The notes beneath the pieces are model-generated. The model saw only the letters and a program-made list of their open reading frames with translations. It was not told where the DNA came from and did no database searches. Of a stretch of 64,000 nt of DNA, positions 35,463 to 46,742 are shown piece by piece. The DNA is from Gliomastix tumulicola. Taxonomy: Eukaryota; Ascomycota; Sordariomycetes; Hypocreales; Bionectriaceae. The DNA lies in contig BCHX01000004.1 in assembly GCA_001599755.1 (NCBI GenBank), positions 4,340,001-4,404,000 of the forward strand, written 5' to 3'. The stretch's first letter is position 1, and each line of letters opens with the position of its first letter. The position numbers were made by a program, and so were the translations under genes.

Positions 35463-37051
35463 ATGGCTCTCCATCAGTTCGACTATATCCTGGCCGTAGG
35501 CACCATCTTCGCCTTCCTCGATGCCTGGAACATTGGTGCCAACGATGTGGCCAACTCGTGGGCGTCGTCCGTATCCTCACGGTCCATCTCCTACATCCAG
35601 GCCATGGTCGCCGCCAGCATCCTCGAGTTTGCCGGTGCTGTCGGCGTAGGCGGCCGTGTCGCCGACACGGTGCGCACCAAGGTCGTGGACGTGCAGAGCT
35701 TCAACGACGCGCCCGCGCTGCTGATGCTCGGCATGACGTGCGCCGTCATCGCCTCGGCTCTCTACCTCACCATGGCGACCCGGCTCGGCATGCCCGTGTC
35801 GACGACGCACTCGATCCTGGGCGGTGTCCTGGGCATGGGCGTGGGCGCCCTCGGTGGCGGCGGCGTCGTCTGGATCGGCTACAACGACAAGGGCAAGCTG
35901 GATATCTCGCAGGGCGTCGTGCAGGTGTTCCTCGCCTGGATCATCGCGCCCGTCATGGCGGGCACGTTTGCGTCCATCGTCTTCCTCATGACCAAGTACG
36001 GCGTGCTGCTGCGCACGAACCCGACGATGAAGGGCCTCTTCGTCATCCCCTTCTACTTCTGGTTCACGGCGTCCATGCTCGTCATGCTGCTCATCTGGAA
36101 GGGCGGCGACTACGAGGTCGCGCTCACCGAGGCCGAGATCCCGGGCGTCATCGTCGCGACGGGCGCGGGCTTCGGCCTGCTCGTCGCCGTCTTCCTCGTG
36201 CCGTGGATCTACCGCGTCGTCATCAAGGAGGACTGGCAGCTGAGGCCGTGGCACATCGTCCTGGGCCCGCTGCTGCTGCGCCGCGGCGAGGTGCCCCCGC
36301 CCCCCGCGGACTTCCAGGGCGCCGTGCGGAACTTCTACGACGGGCATCTCACGCGGGAGGAGCTCGATGCGCGTCGGGCGCGTGCCGCCGCCGCTCGGTC
36401 CGAGGACGGGGATCCCGAGGCCCAGCACGAGACCGCCCAGGCAGACAAGACCATCGCCGATGCCGCCGCTACTACTACTGCCGCCGGCGACGGCGCCAAC
36501 CAGCCCGAAGAAGAGGCGGCCAGCTCCGGCCACCGCAAGCCCGCCGGCATCGTCGGCCCCAAGCCGGACGCGCCCTGGTACACGCCCGCCTTCCTCTGGT
36601 GGGGGTTCAAGTTCTGCACGCTCCGCGGCCTCGACGTCGACATTGTCGCCTCGCAGAAGACGGACTCGGTGCTCAGCGGCGACCTCGAGGAGATCCACGC
36701 CCGCGGCACGCACTTCGACAACCGCACCGAGTTCCTGTACACCTTCCTGCAGGTCATGACCGCCTCGGCCGCGTCCTTTGTCCACGGCGCCAACGACGTT
36801 GCCAACGCCGTCGGGCCGTACGCGTCCATCTATCAGATCTGGAAGGATGGCGTCGTGCCCGGTGGCAAGTCCAACGTGCCCATCTGGATCCTGGCCTTTG
36901 GCGGTGCGGGCATCGCGATTGGTATCTGGACGTACGGCTATCGGATTATGGCCAACCTGGGCAACCGCATCACGTTGATGTCGCCTGCCCGCGGGTTCTC
37001 GATGGAGCTTGGCTCCGTTGTGACTGTTGTCATTGCCACACGACTAGGTAT

Positions 37052-37102
<51 letters not shown>

Positions 37103-37345
37103 ACCTGTTCAGACCTATCAAGGGGACAAATGACTAACACGTATTATGTTGCAGAACTCCCCGTTTCCACGACACAGTGCATCACGGGTGCTATTGTTGG
37201 CGTGGGCCTCTGCAACGGCGACTGGCGTGCCATCAACTGGCGCATGGTCGCCTGGATCTACCTGGGCTGGTTCATCACGGTGCCCACGGCCGGTCTGATT
37301 TCCGGCTGCCTGATGGGCTTCATCACGTATGCGCCCAACTGGTAG
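35463..37345 (+). CDS. pho-4: Na+/phosphate symporter, PHO-4/PHO89 type
   Basis: High-affinity plasma-membrane phosphate permease of the PiT family. Exons 35463-37047 and 37155-37345 give 591 residues, the length of Neurospora PHO-4. The duplicated PiT signature is present as NIGANDVANSWA (about 24-35) and HGANDVANAVGP (about 440-451), each followed by the TRLGMPVSTTHS / TRLELPVSTTQ motif. The second copy is completed only by the splice. Two blocks of hydrophobic helices flank a long hydrophilic loop (about 275-400) that is Ala/Glu-rich, as usual for this family. The 107-nt intron starts GTATGT and is followed after one base by 45 consecutive C, with a TGACTAACA branch point and TTGCAG acceptor. 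Regulation by phosphate starvation is known for the family; CACGTG sites occur upstream. Confidence 0.95.
37054..37098. repeat. Poly-C tract of 45 bases within an intron
   Basis: C repeated 45 times, starting six bases after the intron's first G (37048) in the phosphate permease gene. The transcript would carry a C45 tract between donor and branch point. The length in the assembly may be inexact. Confidence 0.85.
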
Positions 37346-38437
37346 AGTGTGTCTCAGCACCCATCTTGACGACACATCCATGGCATCTACCCGCCGTCAC
37401 TCATCAAATGATACACCTACACACAAGGTCATCTGGGAGGAATTTTATGGAATTTAGCTTTCACGGCGTTAAAAGGTTTAGGATCGAGGGGGTTAGGTAC
37501 ATCGTGAGCCGCACCATGATGGTGTGATGGTACGTACGTACATAGGACAGCTACAAGCTCTATATGAATGACACAGATATTAAACCCCAGCCAGGCAAGA
37601 ACACGTTCCGCAAAATTTTATAGCTACTGTGTGAAGTGTGTGAGATGCTTGCCTAGCTCGGCGACAACATGGCCATCAAGTTCGCCCACCATCAATCATC
37701 AGACGCAGAGTTTCCTCTCGACGAGGCTTGGCCATTAGAATCTTCCATCCCGCCCCTCCACTGCACTTAACCTTAACTCGAGAGCTTGAACCATTCGAAC
37801 GTTCCCGTCGAACCAGTATGACATCTAGCGTGGAGTCTGTGGGGTTGGTTGTGTTGGCTTTGACTTGGGAATGGGAGCAGGAGTGTTGCCTTGTGGATTA
37901 CTAGGTAGAAACACCCATGTGTTTGGAGTTGTCAAGAGGTTCGATTATGAACTCTCAGCTTTGAGTATGTTTTCCAATAGAACAACCCATCAGTGTGGTT
38001 CTCTCCCATGGAGTTGAACCGTAGTAATATATCAAGAGACACTAGTTTTAGTGGTGGTGAGACAGCTTTGATCAGTCATAGTCAAGTCACATCACCAGTT
38101 ATCGAGGAACACAAGAGAGAGTCCGCGCATTAAAATAGTATTATTTAATCAAAAACATACTTTTGTTGTCTTGTCTATAATGCTGCTTTTCCAGCCGGCT
38201 TCCCCGCCGCTCACGACGGATCCTTGGCCCGCGACAGGCCGCCACCCCGCGCGCGCTCTTCCTCGCCAGGCTCCGGAACTCCCCGAGGCGTATTTAGTTC
38301 CCTACACCAGCAGCGAGCCGAGGAGCCGAGCAAGAGAGAGAGCAGCAGCAGGACGGTGGTTGCCGCCGCGTGAGCGACGCGCCGCCCGCAACTGGGGCTG
38401 CTGCTGCTGCTGCTGCCCGCCCTGCTCCAGGCGCCGC
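37346..38437. other. Convergent intergenic region
   Basis: 3' flanks of the phosphate permease and the histidine-rich protein gene. No gene is supported. The long plus-strand frame starting at 38171 is a shadow of the histidine-rich gene. Confidence 0.5.
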
Positions 38438-40218
38438 TTAGTAGCCGTAGCCGTAGCCGTAGTCGTAGTCGCCGCCGTGGGGCTTGTAGTGGCCCTTGCG
38501 GTACTCGCAGCGGTCCTCGGCGACGCAGACGAGGACGTAGATGGCGATGTAGTAGTCGCCGCGGCACTTGAACTCGTCGAGGATCTCGAAGCGGAAGGAG
38601 TCGAGGCCGTGGCGGTCGTGGTGGCGGTGCGGGTACGACTCGGGCTTGCAGATGTTGGGCTGGTTGGTGGACGCGAGGCTGAGGTCGTCGATGCCGCCGG
38701 AGCACTCGATGAAGGCCGCGACCTCGGTGACGAAGTACTCGACGTCGTCGATCTTGATCTCGATGAAGATGAAGGCGTCGTCGCGCTGCTTCTCGAGGAT
38801 GACGGTGAAGTGGCCGAACTTGTAGCCGTCGAGCTCGATGGGGCCCTGGACCGAGACCTCGAGCTCCTTCTTGGGGTAGCGGTGGAAGTAGCCGCCGTCG
38901 TGGCCGCCGCACGTCTTGGGGTGGGAGAAGTGGCTGAGCTCGTTGAAGGGGTGGCAGCGGTTGCCGGTGCCGTAGGCCTTGAGGAAGGTGCCCTCACACT
39001 CGTAGTCGATGTCGTGGTGGTGGTGATGGTGAGGGTGGTGGTGGTGGTGGTGAGGGTAGTGGTGGTGGTGCTTGCCGGGGTGACGGTGCTTGTTGTAGTA
39101 CTCGTCATAGCCACGGGCCTCGACGTCACGGGCCTCGACCTCAATGGCGTCGACGGTCTCGGTCACGGTCTCGACGGCAGACTCGGCCTCGGCGACGGTC
39201 TCGTTGACGGCGTCGAGGGCACGGGGCCAGTTGTGGTGAGGGCGGTGGTGGTGGTGGCCGTGGTGGTGGTGGCCGTGGTGGTGGCCGTGGTGAGGGTGAC
39301 GGTGGCAGTCCTTGTGGTGGTCCTTCTCGATGATCGTCTCCTCGCGCTCGTGCTTGCACCTGGCATGTTGTCAGCAACTGTTCTGTTACAAAGGGGTTGA
39401 CGAAGAGAAACTCACTCAGAGCAAGCATAGCTGAGAGCAAAGTAGTCGCGGTTGTCGTGCTCGCGGTTGATGATCTCGATGCGCTCCTCGCGGATCTTGA
39501 TGACGGTCCTGATCTTGATGAAGAGCAGCTGGCCACCGCGCTCCTTGATGGGGCACATCTCCTTGTAGCCGCCGTGGACGAGGTCCTGGAAGGGGATACG
39601 GCAGCGGTAGTGGCGGTCGTCGTCGTGGCGGCAGTGGCCGTCGCGCAGGCTGAAGCGGTGGTCGCGGTCGAAGTTGGGCTCCTCGATGGCGATGAAGATC
39701 TCAATCTCCTCGAAGACGGCACGCTCGCGGAACTCGAAGCGCTCGAAGCGGTCGTTGCAGTCGTCGAAGTCGAAGACGAGCGACTCCTCGAAGAAGTCGA
39801 ACTTGACCTGGCTGAAGACCTCCTCCTCACGGATCACGTCACGGAAGTTGTCGTGGTGGTGATGCTTGTGAGGATGGTGGTGGTGGTGACCGTGATGGCC
39901 GTGATGGCCGTGATGACCGTGATGACCGTGATGACCGTGGTGGCCATGGTGGTGATGGTGAGGGTGGTGGTGGTGGTGATGCTTGTTGTGGCCACCACGA
40001 GCAATCAGGTCCCAGTGGCGGCTCTGCTCGCAGTTCTTCTCGGGGAGGAAGAAGGTGTTGGCATCGGGGACATAGCCGCCACGGTCGATACGGCCACAGC
40101 CATCGAGATGGCCGCAGTCGGAGCGGTGCAGCTTGCCGAGGTCGTTGAAGACGCCGAACTTCTCAAAGGCGGCGGCTCCGACGGCGCCGGCGAGGGCGGC
40201 GACAGCAGCGGAACGCAT
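38438..40218 (-). CDS. Secreted histidine-rich two-domain protein
   Basis: Exons 40218-39416 and 39359-38438 (58-nt intron, GTGAGT donor, CCAG acceptor) give 574 residues. Residues 1-17 (MRSAAVAALAGAVGAAA) form a signal peptide. A Cys-containing segment (18-76) is followed by a His tract (77-122, about 34 His, with GHH units), then a domain alternating acidic and aromatic residues (about 125-268) that looks beta-rich. Exon 2 repeats the plan: His tract (283-311), an acidic helix-prone linker, a second His tract (about 359-383), a beta-rich domain (about 388-558) and a GYGYGY tail. Both domains end alike, DYFALSYACSECKHER and DYYIAIYVLVCVAEDRCEYR, and the intron falls between them, suggesting a tandem duplication. 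Metal binding (Zn, Cu or Ni) outside the cell is inferred from the His tracts. I recognise no named family. Confidence 0.8.
39853..39990 (-). repeat. Coding His/Gly-His-His repeat
   Basis: CAC/CAT codons with interspersed GGC encode about 34 His in 46 residues, including six to seven tandem GHH units (9-nt repeat). It is prone to copy-number change. Confidence 0.85.
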
Positions 40219-42408
40219 CGTTGCTCTTGGTTCCGGGGGGGCGGAAGCAAAGCAGCGGGTTGCAAAGAGAGAGTGGTTGTGAAGCAAACGAAGGGCTGGG
40301 CTAAGTCAACGAGCGGAGGCAAGCTGAGACGTCAGGCTTGAGGGATGCTTTCGAAGATCGGATTGCTTTTCGGGCGGGAGCGACGGCCCTTCTTGTACTC
40401 GGAAGGTCGCTACCATGTTGAGGCGTAGAAGTCGTCTCGAAAGGTGCATCGGAGGAGGAGAAGGCCTCGTCCGATTCGTTGAGGGTCTCGAGTCTCCCTG
40501 TGAGTTTGCTCCCTGCTGTAAGAGAGGGTCGGAAGAGGGATCCATAGCTCTCGAAGCTTGCTGCCTTGCTCTCACAGCGAGGAACCAATGCCGTAGAGGA
40601 GAAGTCGATATTGTTGGGCCGCAGCAACGTGATGATCGAAGCAGGTTGAGAGATCCAGGCTGACTGGGCAACCATTCTGAAACTCAATTCGAGAGCTTCC
40701 GAGTTCTCGCCACAAGCTTCGTGACGCCACATGGCAAGCCAGTGGCAAGCCATGGAGTCAATTCGGGTTTCTCGATCGTTAGGACTACTACCTTGGTCCC
40801 CTACCTGGTCAGCTAGAGCTCTTGCAGGGTCTTCTCTGTACCCCAAGCACACAATGTTAGTAGCTTCATCTTCCTTCCAGACCCTGAAAAGTGAGAGTTG
40901 TCTCATAAGCCTTGATGGTTGCTCGCCATGTGGCTGCTAAGAGTTCCGCCACCAGGCAGTCTAGATTGAAACATTGCTGCAAATAGTAGCAGTCTGTGGT
41001 CTGCCAAACCACGTTGTGTAAACCTTACTCCAGAGAGCTGAGATCCAGCCGAGCCCTCTTGGTAGTCGTGGAATTTTCGCCTCTGAAGCACTGCTCAAAT
41101 GGACTTTTCGGGGGGCACGGACGAGGTTTGTCCATCTCGATGAACGTCCAGCTTTGACCAGCTTAGCAAAGTTAGTTCGTGGGTACGCACGGCGACGCAG
41201 GGAGACCAGGTGAGGTCGCTGAGCAGTGTAACCTCAAAGAGTCCCCAGCTAAGTATCTCTCTGCTCCAGCGGAAGAACAGGCTCCAACAGTCGGCCCGTA
41301 TACCACGCGAACATGTTGTTTGCCAGGGACTTCTCCACTTCTTTACCCCAGCTGGAGGAAAGGGAGAAGGAGGAAATGGGAGACGGTTGCACGGTAGCAC
41401 GAACAGGAGTCTGAGAGCGACGGTGCTTCCCGTCCGACGGCACACTATCATCTTCACCACGCTTCGACGGGACGGGTAGCTGCATCATCGTTGTCCGAGA
41501 AGGGCAAAGTGTTCGAATCTCGTGAACAGAGGGAAGTGGTTAACGCACGGCCAGAGCAAGTCTCAAGTCTCACTCACTCTGGCCGTAGAGTTGGCCCCCA
41601 TCCCGCATTCGTCCAGCGCAAGTGAGTGCTTTCCAGGGCCCATCAAGGGAAAGATTACTCTAAGCTTCTTCATGAGCAGAACGAAAATGTTCCCATGTTG
41701 CCTCGCAAACTCAAGTCAGCAGAAGGCCTCGGGGAACTCTGTTGAACACTGGCCAGGGCTGTGCGAGATCTGACCTCGGCCCCCACCGACAGCAGGGTGC
41801 TCCGTGCCCTTGAGGGCAAAGGGGGGACATGCCTCGTTGCCTTTACTCAAACGAGGCATCAGTACGTGACATTTGCACGACTTAGTGCGTTGCCACTCAC
41901 CAATGGGCTGAGGGGGCACGGGCACGAGCTGCCATGTCCCGTGTCGTTCCTGCATAGCCTTACTGGCCGTCTGTAAGGGACATACTCGCCCACCCGACGT
42001 CCTGCTGCACTCGTCACCGATCCAGCAAGGCCGAACTGTGAACACTGTCATCCGGTTCTGCCCCCACAGAGTTGTTGATCTGCCTGGTTCTCAGGAGTGA
42101 CGCAGGAACAGCCCATGATCGACAAGTCCGCTTCTGCTCGCCGTGTGTTCGTGTCCGTGCCAGGGGGAAGCCTGGCTAATCTCACCGAGCCGGTAGCCTG
42201 TGAAAATGATGCCTTTCAGTATCGTATATCAGGCTGCCAGGCAAGTTCTACATCACCAACTTTCTCTACCCTCCTTACCCCTTTTCTGAAAGAATACGAC
42301 CGGCCATTGGTGCAGTATTCGACTCAACAGCTTGCTTCGTAGCAAACTCACCTGACGAAACTTTTGTGTAAATAGCAAATAACTCAACTTGCAAACCCAA
42401 TTGCCAGC
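40219..42408. other. Divergent region between the histidine-rich and monooxygenase genes
   Basis: Contains both promoters. A 201-codon minus-strand frame (40906-40301) lies just upstream of the histidine-rich gene, but it lacks motifs and is more likely its leader or upstream sequence. Other frames (41095-41460 minus) look random. Confidence 0.35.
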
Positions 42409-44196
42409 ATGTTCATGAAGGTTGCAGTTATCGGCGCAGGCCCGGGTGGTCTCGCCACCACCAAGTTTCTGCGTACCGCTCACGAGTTCTTCAACATCGG
42501 GCCCATCGAGGTTCGCTGCTTCGAGGCCGAGTCGACTGTCGGTGGTACCTTTGTCCACCGCGTCTACGAGGACGCCGAGCTCGTCTCGTCCAAGTTCCTG
42601 ACCACCTTCTCCGACTTCCGTCTGCCCGAGGACGCGCCCGACTTCGTCACGCCGCAGCGCTACGTCCAGTACCTCAAGGACTATGCCACCCACTTCGACA
42701 TCTGGCCCTCCATCGAGTGCTCTACCAGGGTCGAGCGCCTGTTCCGCGCCGAGACTGACGGCCACATCGTCAAGATCGCCCATGCCGATGGAGAGGTCGA
42801 GCTCTGGGCGTGCGACGCCGTCGCCATCTGCTCTGGCCTCCACGTCAACCCTCGCATCCCGCACATTCCCGGCATCGAGAAGGTCCCGACCGTCCTGCAC
42901 TCGTCGCAGGTCAAGACTCGCGAGCAGCTAGGCAAGGACACCAATGTCGTTGTCCTGGGTGCCGGTGAGACGTCGATGGACATGGCCCATCTTGCGGTTA
43001 CGTCGCCCACCAAGTCTGTTGCCCTCTGCCACCAGGCTGGCTTCTTCTGCGCGCCCAAGATCATCCCCGTCCCGGGCCCTGCACACAAGCGCAGCGTCGA
43101 GGTCTCGCGTCGAAACAAGCCGGTTGATGCTTCCGTCGCCAGTCTGTTCGACACCGCCTATGCCCACCCTCTGCTCCAGCGCAGCTCCTTGATGTGGTTT
43201 GCGTACGACCAGTGGATCAAGAAGATGCACCTCCTCATCTCCGGCACCGAAGAGGGCCCTGACCAGTGGGTTGGCCACATGAGCAAGGACCGCAAGCACG
43301 TCGACTCGCTCTTCATGGTCAAGTCGGACCGTGCCATCCCGTACATGTCCGACGGCCACCGCTCCCAGTCCTGGCTCAACAAGAAGCGCATGGAGATCCT
43401 CAACATCCCCATCCGGGAGACCAACGGCCGCAAGATCGATGTCCTGTCGTGGCCCAAGGAGATTGACGCCGACGGCTTCATGACCGTGGCTGATGATGAC
43501 CTCAACGTCAAGCGCATCAAGCCCGACGTCATCGTCATGGCCACCGGCTACCACCCTTCCTTTCCGTTCCTCGACTCCGACTACCCGCAGATGGAGGACA
43601 CCAACGTCCGTCTCATCTACGACGACAGGGACGTCACCGTCGGCTTCATCGGCTTCGTGCGCCCCAGCATCGGCGCCATCCCGCCCCTCGCCGAGATGCA
43701 GGCCCAGCTCTGGGTCCTCCGCCTCCTCGAGCAGCACCACAAGACCAGCGCCCGCATGCCCAAGACCCGCGACCCCAACGCCGTGGCTGCCTACGAGATG
43801 GACTGGCAGCTCAAGGCCCGCGCCGGGTACGACATGTTCGTCAACAAGCGCGGCGTCGACCACGAGAGCTACGCCTACCAGCTCGCCCTCGACATCGGCG
43901 CTACCCCGACCATCTCCCACATCTGGTCCAAGGGCCGCGACATCTTCTTCACCTGGGCCATGGGCTCCAACTTCAACCCCAAGTTCCGCATAGTCGGGCC
44001 CTGGAAGAAGCCCGAGGTCGTCGAGCCCATCATGGCTGGCGAGCTGTACAATGTGGTGAAGCGCTCCGGCGGCGCGGTCTACATCACCACGTACACCATC
44101 ATCCCCTTCATTTTCTTCGGTCTTATCAGCATTTTCCTGTACGGTGTTACTGGTCTCTTTGACCTGCTCAAGGCCTTTTTCCAGCTCTTCTGCTGA
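42409..44196 (+). CDS. FAD-dependent monooxygenase with C-terminal membrane anchor
   Basis: NAD(P)H-dependent flavin monooxygenase of the FMO/Baeyer-Villiger group, 595 residues, no intron. The N-terminal FAD motif is VAVIGAGPGGLATTK (about 5-19), followed by FEAESTVGGTF (about 43-53). A second Rossmann motif, VVVLGAGETSMDMAHL, lies near residue 180, and VIVMATGYHP near 375 is the typical ATG motif. The classical FMO signature FxGxxxHxxxY is not intact: the matching place reads VLHSSQVKTREQL. The final 45 residues hold a hydrophobic segment (YITTYTIIPFIFFGLISIFL) and a short tail, predicting a tail anchor in the ER or another endomembrane. The start could be either ATG at 42409 or 42415; the difference is two residues. 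The substrate is unknown. Confidence 0.88.
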   Translation: MFMKVAVIGAGPGGLATTKFLRTAHEFFNIGPIEVRCFEAESTVGGTFVHRVYEDAELVSSKFLTTFSDFRLPEDAPDFVTPQRYVQYLKDYATHFDIWPSIECSTRVERLFRAETDGHIVKIAHADGEVELWACDAVAICSGLHVNPRIPHIPGIEKVPTVLHSSQVKTREQLGKDTNVVVLGAGETSMDMAHLAVTSPTKSVALCHQAGFFCAPKIIPVPGPAHKRSVEVSRRNKPVDASVASLFDTAYAHPLLQRSSLMWFAYDQWIKKMHLLISGTEEGPDQWVGHMSKDRKHVDSLFMVKSDRAIPYMSDGHRSQSWLNKKRMEILNIPIRETNGRKIDVLSWPKEIDADGFMTVADDDLNVKRIKPDVIVMATGYHPSFPFLDSDYPQMEDTNVRLIYDDRDVTVGFIGFVRPSIGAIPPLAEMQAQLWVLRLLEQHHKTSARMPKTRDPNAVAAYEMDWQLKARAGYDMFVNKRGVDHESYAYQLALDIGATPTISHIWSKGRDIFFTWAMGSNFNPKFRIVGPWKKPEVVEPIMAGELYNVVKRSGGAVYITTYTIIPFIFFGLISIFLYGVTGLFDLLKAFFQLFC

Positions 44197-44722
44197 TCCC
44201 ACGGTAACTTCAGTTTTCAGGATCTCTACCCTTCGTTTGAGTCTCTGATTTAGGAGAGGCTGGCAGCCGTTAATACATTACCCTTGTCACACGCATGTAC
44301 TTGATTTCGCTTGTTGGTGCATATAGCGGCGCGTTCTTGATAATACCCTAGAGTTGGGAGATTGAGCGAGCGGCCTTAGTGATAGAGAGAATGATATCTC
44401 ATTAGAGAGGATCAAATCGATTGGGAAAAAGAAAACTCGACCTGATACAGATTGTTCGATTTGTCGCATAGTGCAATTAATCTTTGACCTTGTGTAGCGA
44501 GTAAAGGTAGTAGTGCGTATGAATGATGATGATGGAAGGAAGTTCAGCACAGTAGTTCCAAGTTGACGATTCATTGGTGGGGCTCGCTCGGGATCGCGGG
44601 GCTCTAAACAAAGTTTCCATATTATTTTCTCGATCTGCTTCAACCTCTTCTAGACTAAGTACAAAACTTTTGCTTCTACCAATTGTTCTTTCTTCGCCGG
44701 CCTCAGTTGTTGGCTTGTCAGT
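44197..44722. other. Intergenic region before TRM6
   Basis: 3' flank of the monooxygenase gene and promoter of TRM6. AT-richer than the coding DNA; no gene seen. Confidence 0.5.
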
Positions 44723-46562
44723 ATGTCTGGAGGGAGAGTCAAGCCCAATGGCTGGGTTGCCCTCCGATTGCCCAACGACTCGCTCAAAGTCCTCCAAGTC
44801 GTCCCGAATACGTAGGACTCCTGTCGCAGCAGCCTCCTCGCCTATGATTGCAGCTAACTAACAACACCTGTTCAGGACCACATCCCTCGGCAAATATGGC
44901 TCCTTCCCGACGAATCTCATCATCGACCGGCCGTTCCACTTGACGTACGAGGTCCAAGACAAGCGCGAGGGCGAATCCTTCTGCCGTCTGCGCATCGTCC
45001 CGGCCTCCGAGCTCCACGCCGAAGCCCTCGCCGACACGAGCGCAGACCTGATACCCGAGGAGGAGGCGGAGGCGGAGGCGGAGGCGGCGGGCGAGGACGT
45101 CGTCACGGCCGAGGACGGAGAGGAGCTCACGCTCGTCGACGAGTCTAGCGGACAGGTCCTCGTGCGGTCGAAGCGCGAGGTCATCGACGAGTCGGCGCGG
45201 CAGACGCTGACGTCGCAGGAGATCGAGGAACTCAAGAAGAAGGGCGCGGCCGCGGGAAAGGAGCTCATCACGAAGCTCCTGCTCTCGCACACGGCCATCG
45301 ACCAGAAGACCGGGTACTCGCTCGCCAAGTACAAGCTCCTCAAGACGAAGAAGTACATCCGTCGGTTCGCCGTGCTGCCGCTCGACGTGCCGCTGCTGAC
45401 GCACTGGCTGCTGGAGGATAAAGATGCGGCCAAGATTATGGAGATGCGCAACGAGACGATGGCGCTGATTGGGTGCTGGGCAAACGTTCATTTCGCGGCG
45501 CCGACATCGCGGGAGGCCGATGATGTTCCTCCGAGTGGCCGGTGGTTGGTCGTGGATGATACGGCAGGTCTTCTGACAGCGTCATTAGCCGAGAGGATGG
45601 GCATACTGCATGCCGAAGATCAGGGGGAGGAGAACGAGAAGGTTCAGGACGAGCCGGCACCGAAACCGCAGGCGGATGTTAGTGTGGATAACGCCGAGGC
45701 CAAGGAGCAACCATCTGCATCTACAGAGACCAACGGAGGAGGCACACAGAAATTCGTGCCGCAACGTCGTAAGAGACCGCGGCCTGACGATCTCGAGATC
45801 CCCTTTGCACCCACCAACAGCATCACACTCCTACACCACAACACACAAGCCAACCTCTTCCTCCTCCGCTATTTTGGGTACGACAACACCGACCCCGACC
45901 CGCAGTTGCCGTACCACTCGCTTTTTACGAACGTCATGACGCTCAGCTGGATACAGCTGCTTCATCCGGACGAGGATCCCTCCTATGCAGACAAGCCGGT
46001 AGACGTCTCGGCAGAGACGCTGGCATCATGGAAGACGAACAGGAGAGCAAACTATCATCGCAAGAGGCGGCGATGGGCTCGCACGAATCATATCGTCAAC
46101 ACCGCCCGGGCAGGCAACTTCGGCGGTCTAGCCGTTGCTAGCACCATGGATCCCATGTCCGTTCTCCGGAACACTCTCCCGCTCCTCGCTGGTGGCGCGC
46201 CTATCGCGATCTACTCTCAGAATGTCGAGCCCTTGTCGGAATTGGCCGACTGCTTCAGCATCACCCGTCGTGCCGCCTGGGTTTCCTTACCGCCCGCCGA
46301 GGCTATTGGGAAAACGCCGGCTGAACTAGAGCGTTGGGAAGGCAGCGAGGATTTCCCTCTAAATCCAATGCTGTTGCTTGGCACTTCCGTGCATACAAGT
46401 CGCGCCAGGACATGGCAGGTTCTTCCAAATAGAACCCATCCGCTAATGACAGAGAGGGGCGGTGCGGAAGGTTACGTATTCACGGCATGGCGAGCTGTCC
46501 CTGCTGAAGGCAAAGTCGAGGGCCGGGGTAAATATCAGAGGAGGAGAGAGGCCCCAGCATAG
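44723..46562 (+). CDS. TRM6: tRNA m1A58 methyltransferase non-catalytic subunit TRM6
   Basis: RNA-binding subunit that, with catalytic Trm61, methylates A58 of tRNAs including initiator tRNA in the nucleus (GCD10 in yeast). Exons 44723-44811 and 44876-46562 give 591 residues. The 64-nt intron has a GTAGGA donor, a GCTAACTAAC branch region and a TTCAG acceptor. The N-terminus starts MSGGRVKPNGWVALRLPND and the splice joins VVPNTTTSLGKYGSFPTNLI, a conserved Trm6 block. Later conserved pieces are GKELITKLLLSHTAIDQKTG, YSLAKYKLLKTKKYIRRF and, near the C-terminus, HIVNTARAGNFGGLAVAST. The middle (about 210-265) is a low-complexity insertion. No SAM-binding motif is expected or seen. It is convergent with ARC18, 180 bases away. 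Confidence 0.93.
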
Positions 46563-46742
46563 AAATATACAATGCCTGTGATAATGCTGGCCGAGGAAAG
46601 ACTGTACCATCAGGATACCCGCAGAATCTTGAATACTTATCTTCTTGGCGGCACTATGGTCATTGAAGGCTAGAGTTGAACATATTTTTACCCCCCTGTG
46701 CTTGCTTTTATGGCCAGAAATCTATCATCTTGGTCTGATGGC

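Noticed and set aside
35366..37345. 659-codon plus-strand frame over the phosphate permease
   Set aside because: Out-of-frame reading through the permease and the poly-C tract; only its last part coincides with the DNA of exon 2, in another frame.
38171..40341. Two long plus-strand open frames (409 and 314 codons)
   Set aside because: They are shadows of the histidine-rich gene: Val/Ala/Leu/Glu-rich translations of reversed His and acidic codons with no coherent domain.
40301..40906. 201-codon minus-strand frame upstream of the histidine-rich gene
   Set aside because: No motif, no strong codon bias, and it sits where the leader of the histidine-rich transcript would lie; it could be an upstream ORF, but support is too weak.
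41480..41530. Possible tRNA-like T-loop (GTTCGAATC)
   Set aside because: The five bases on each side cannot pair to form a T-stem and no matching A box or acceptor stem was found.
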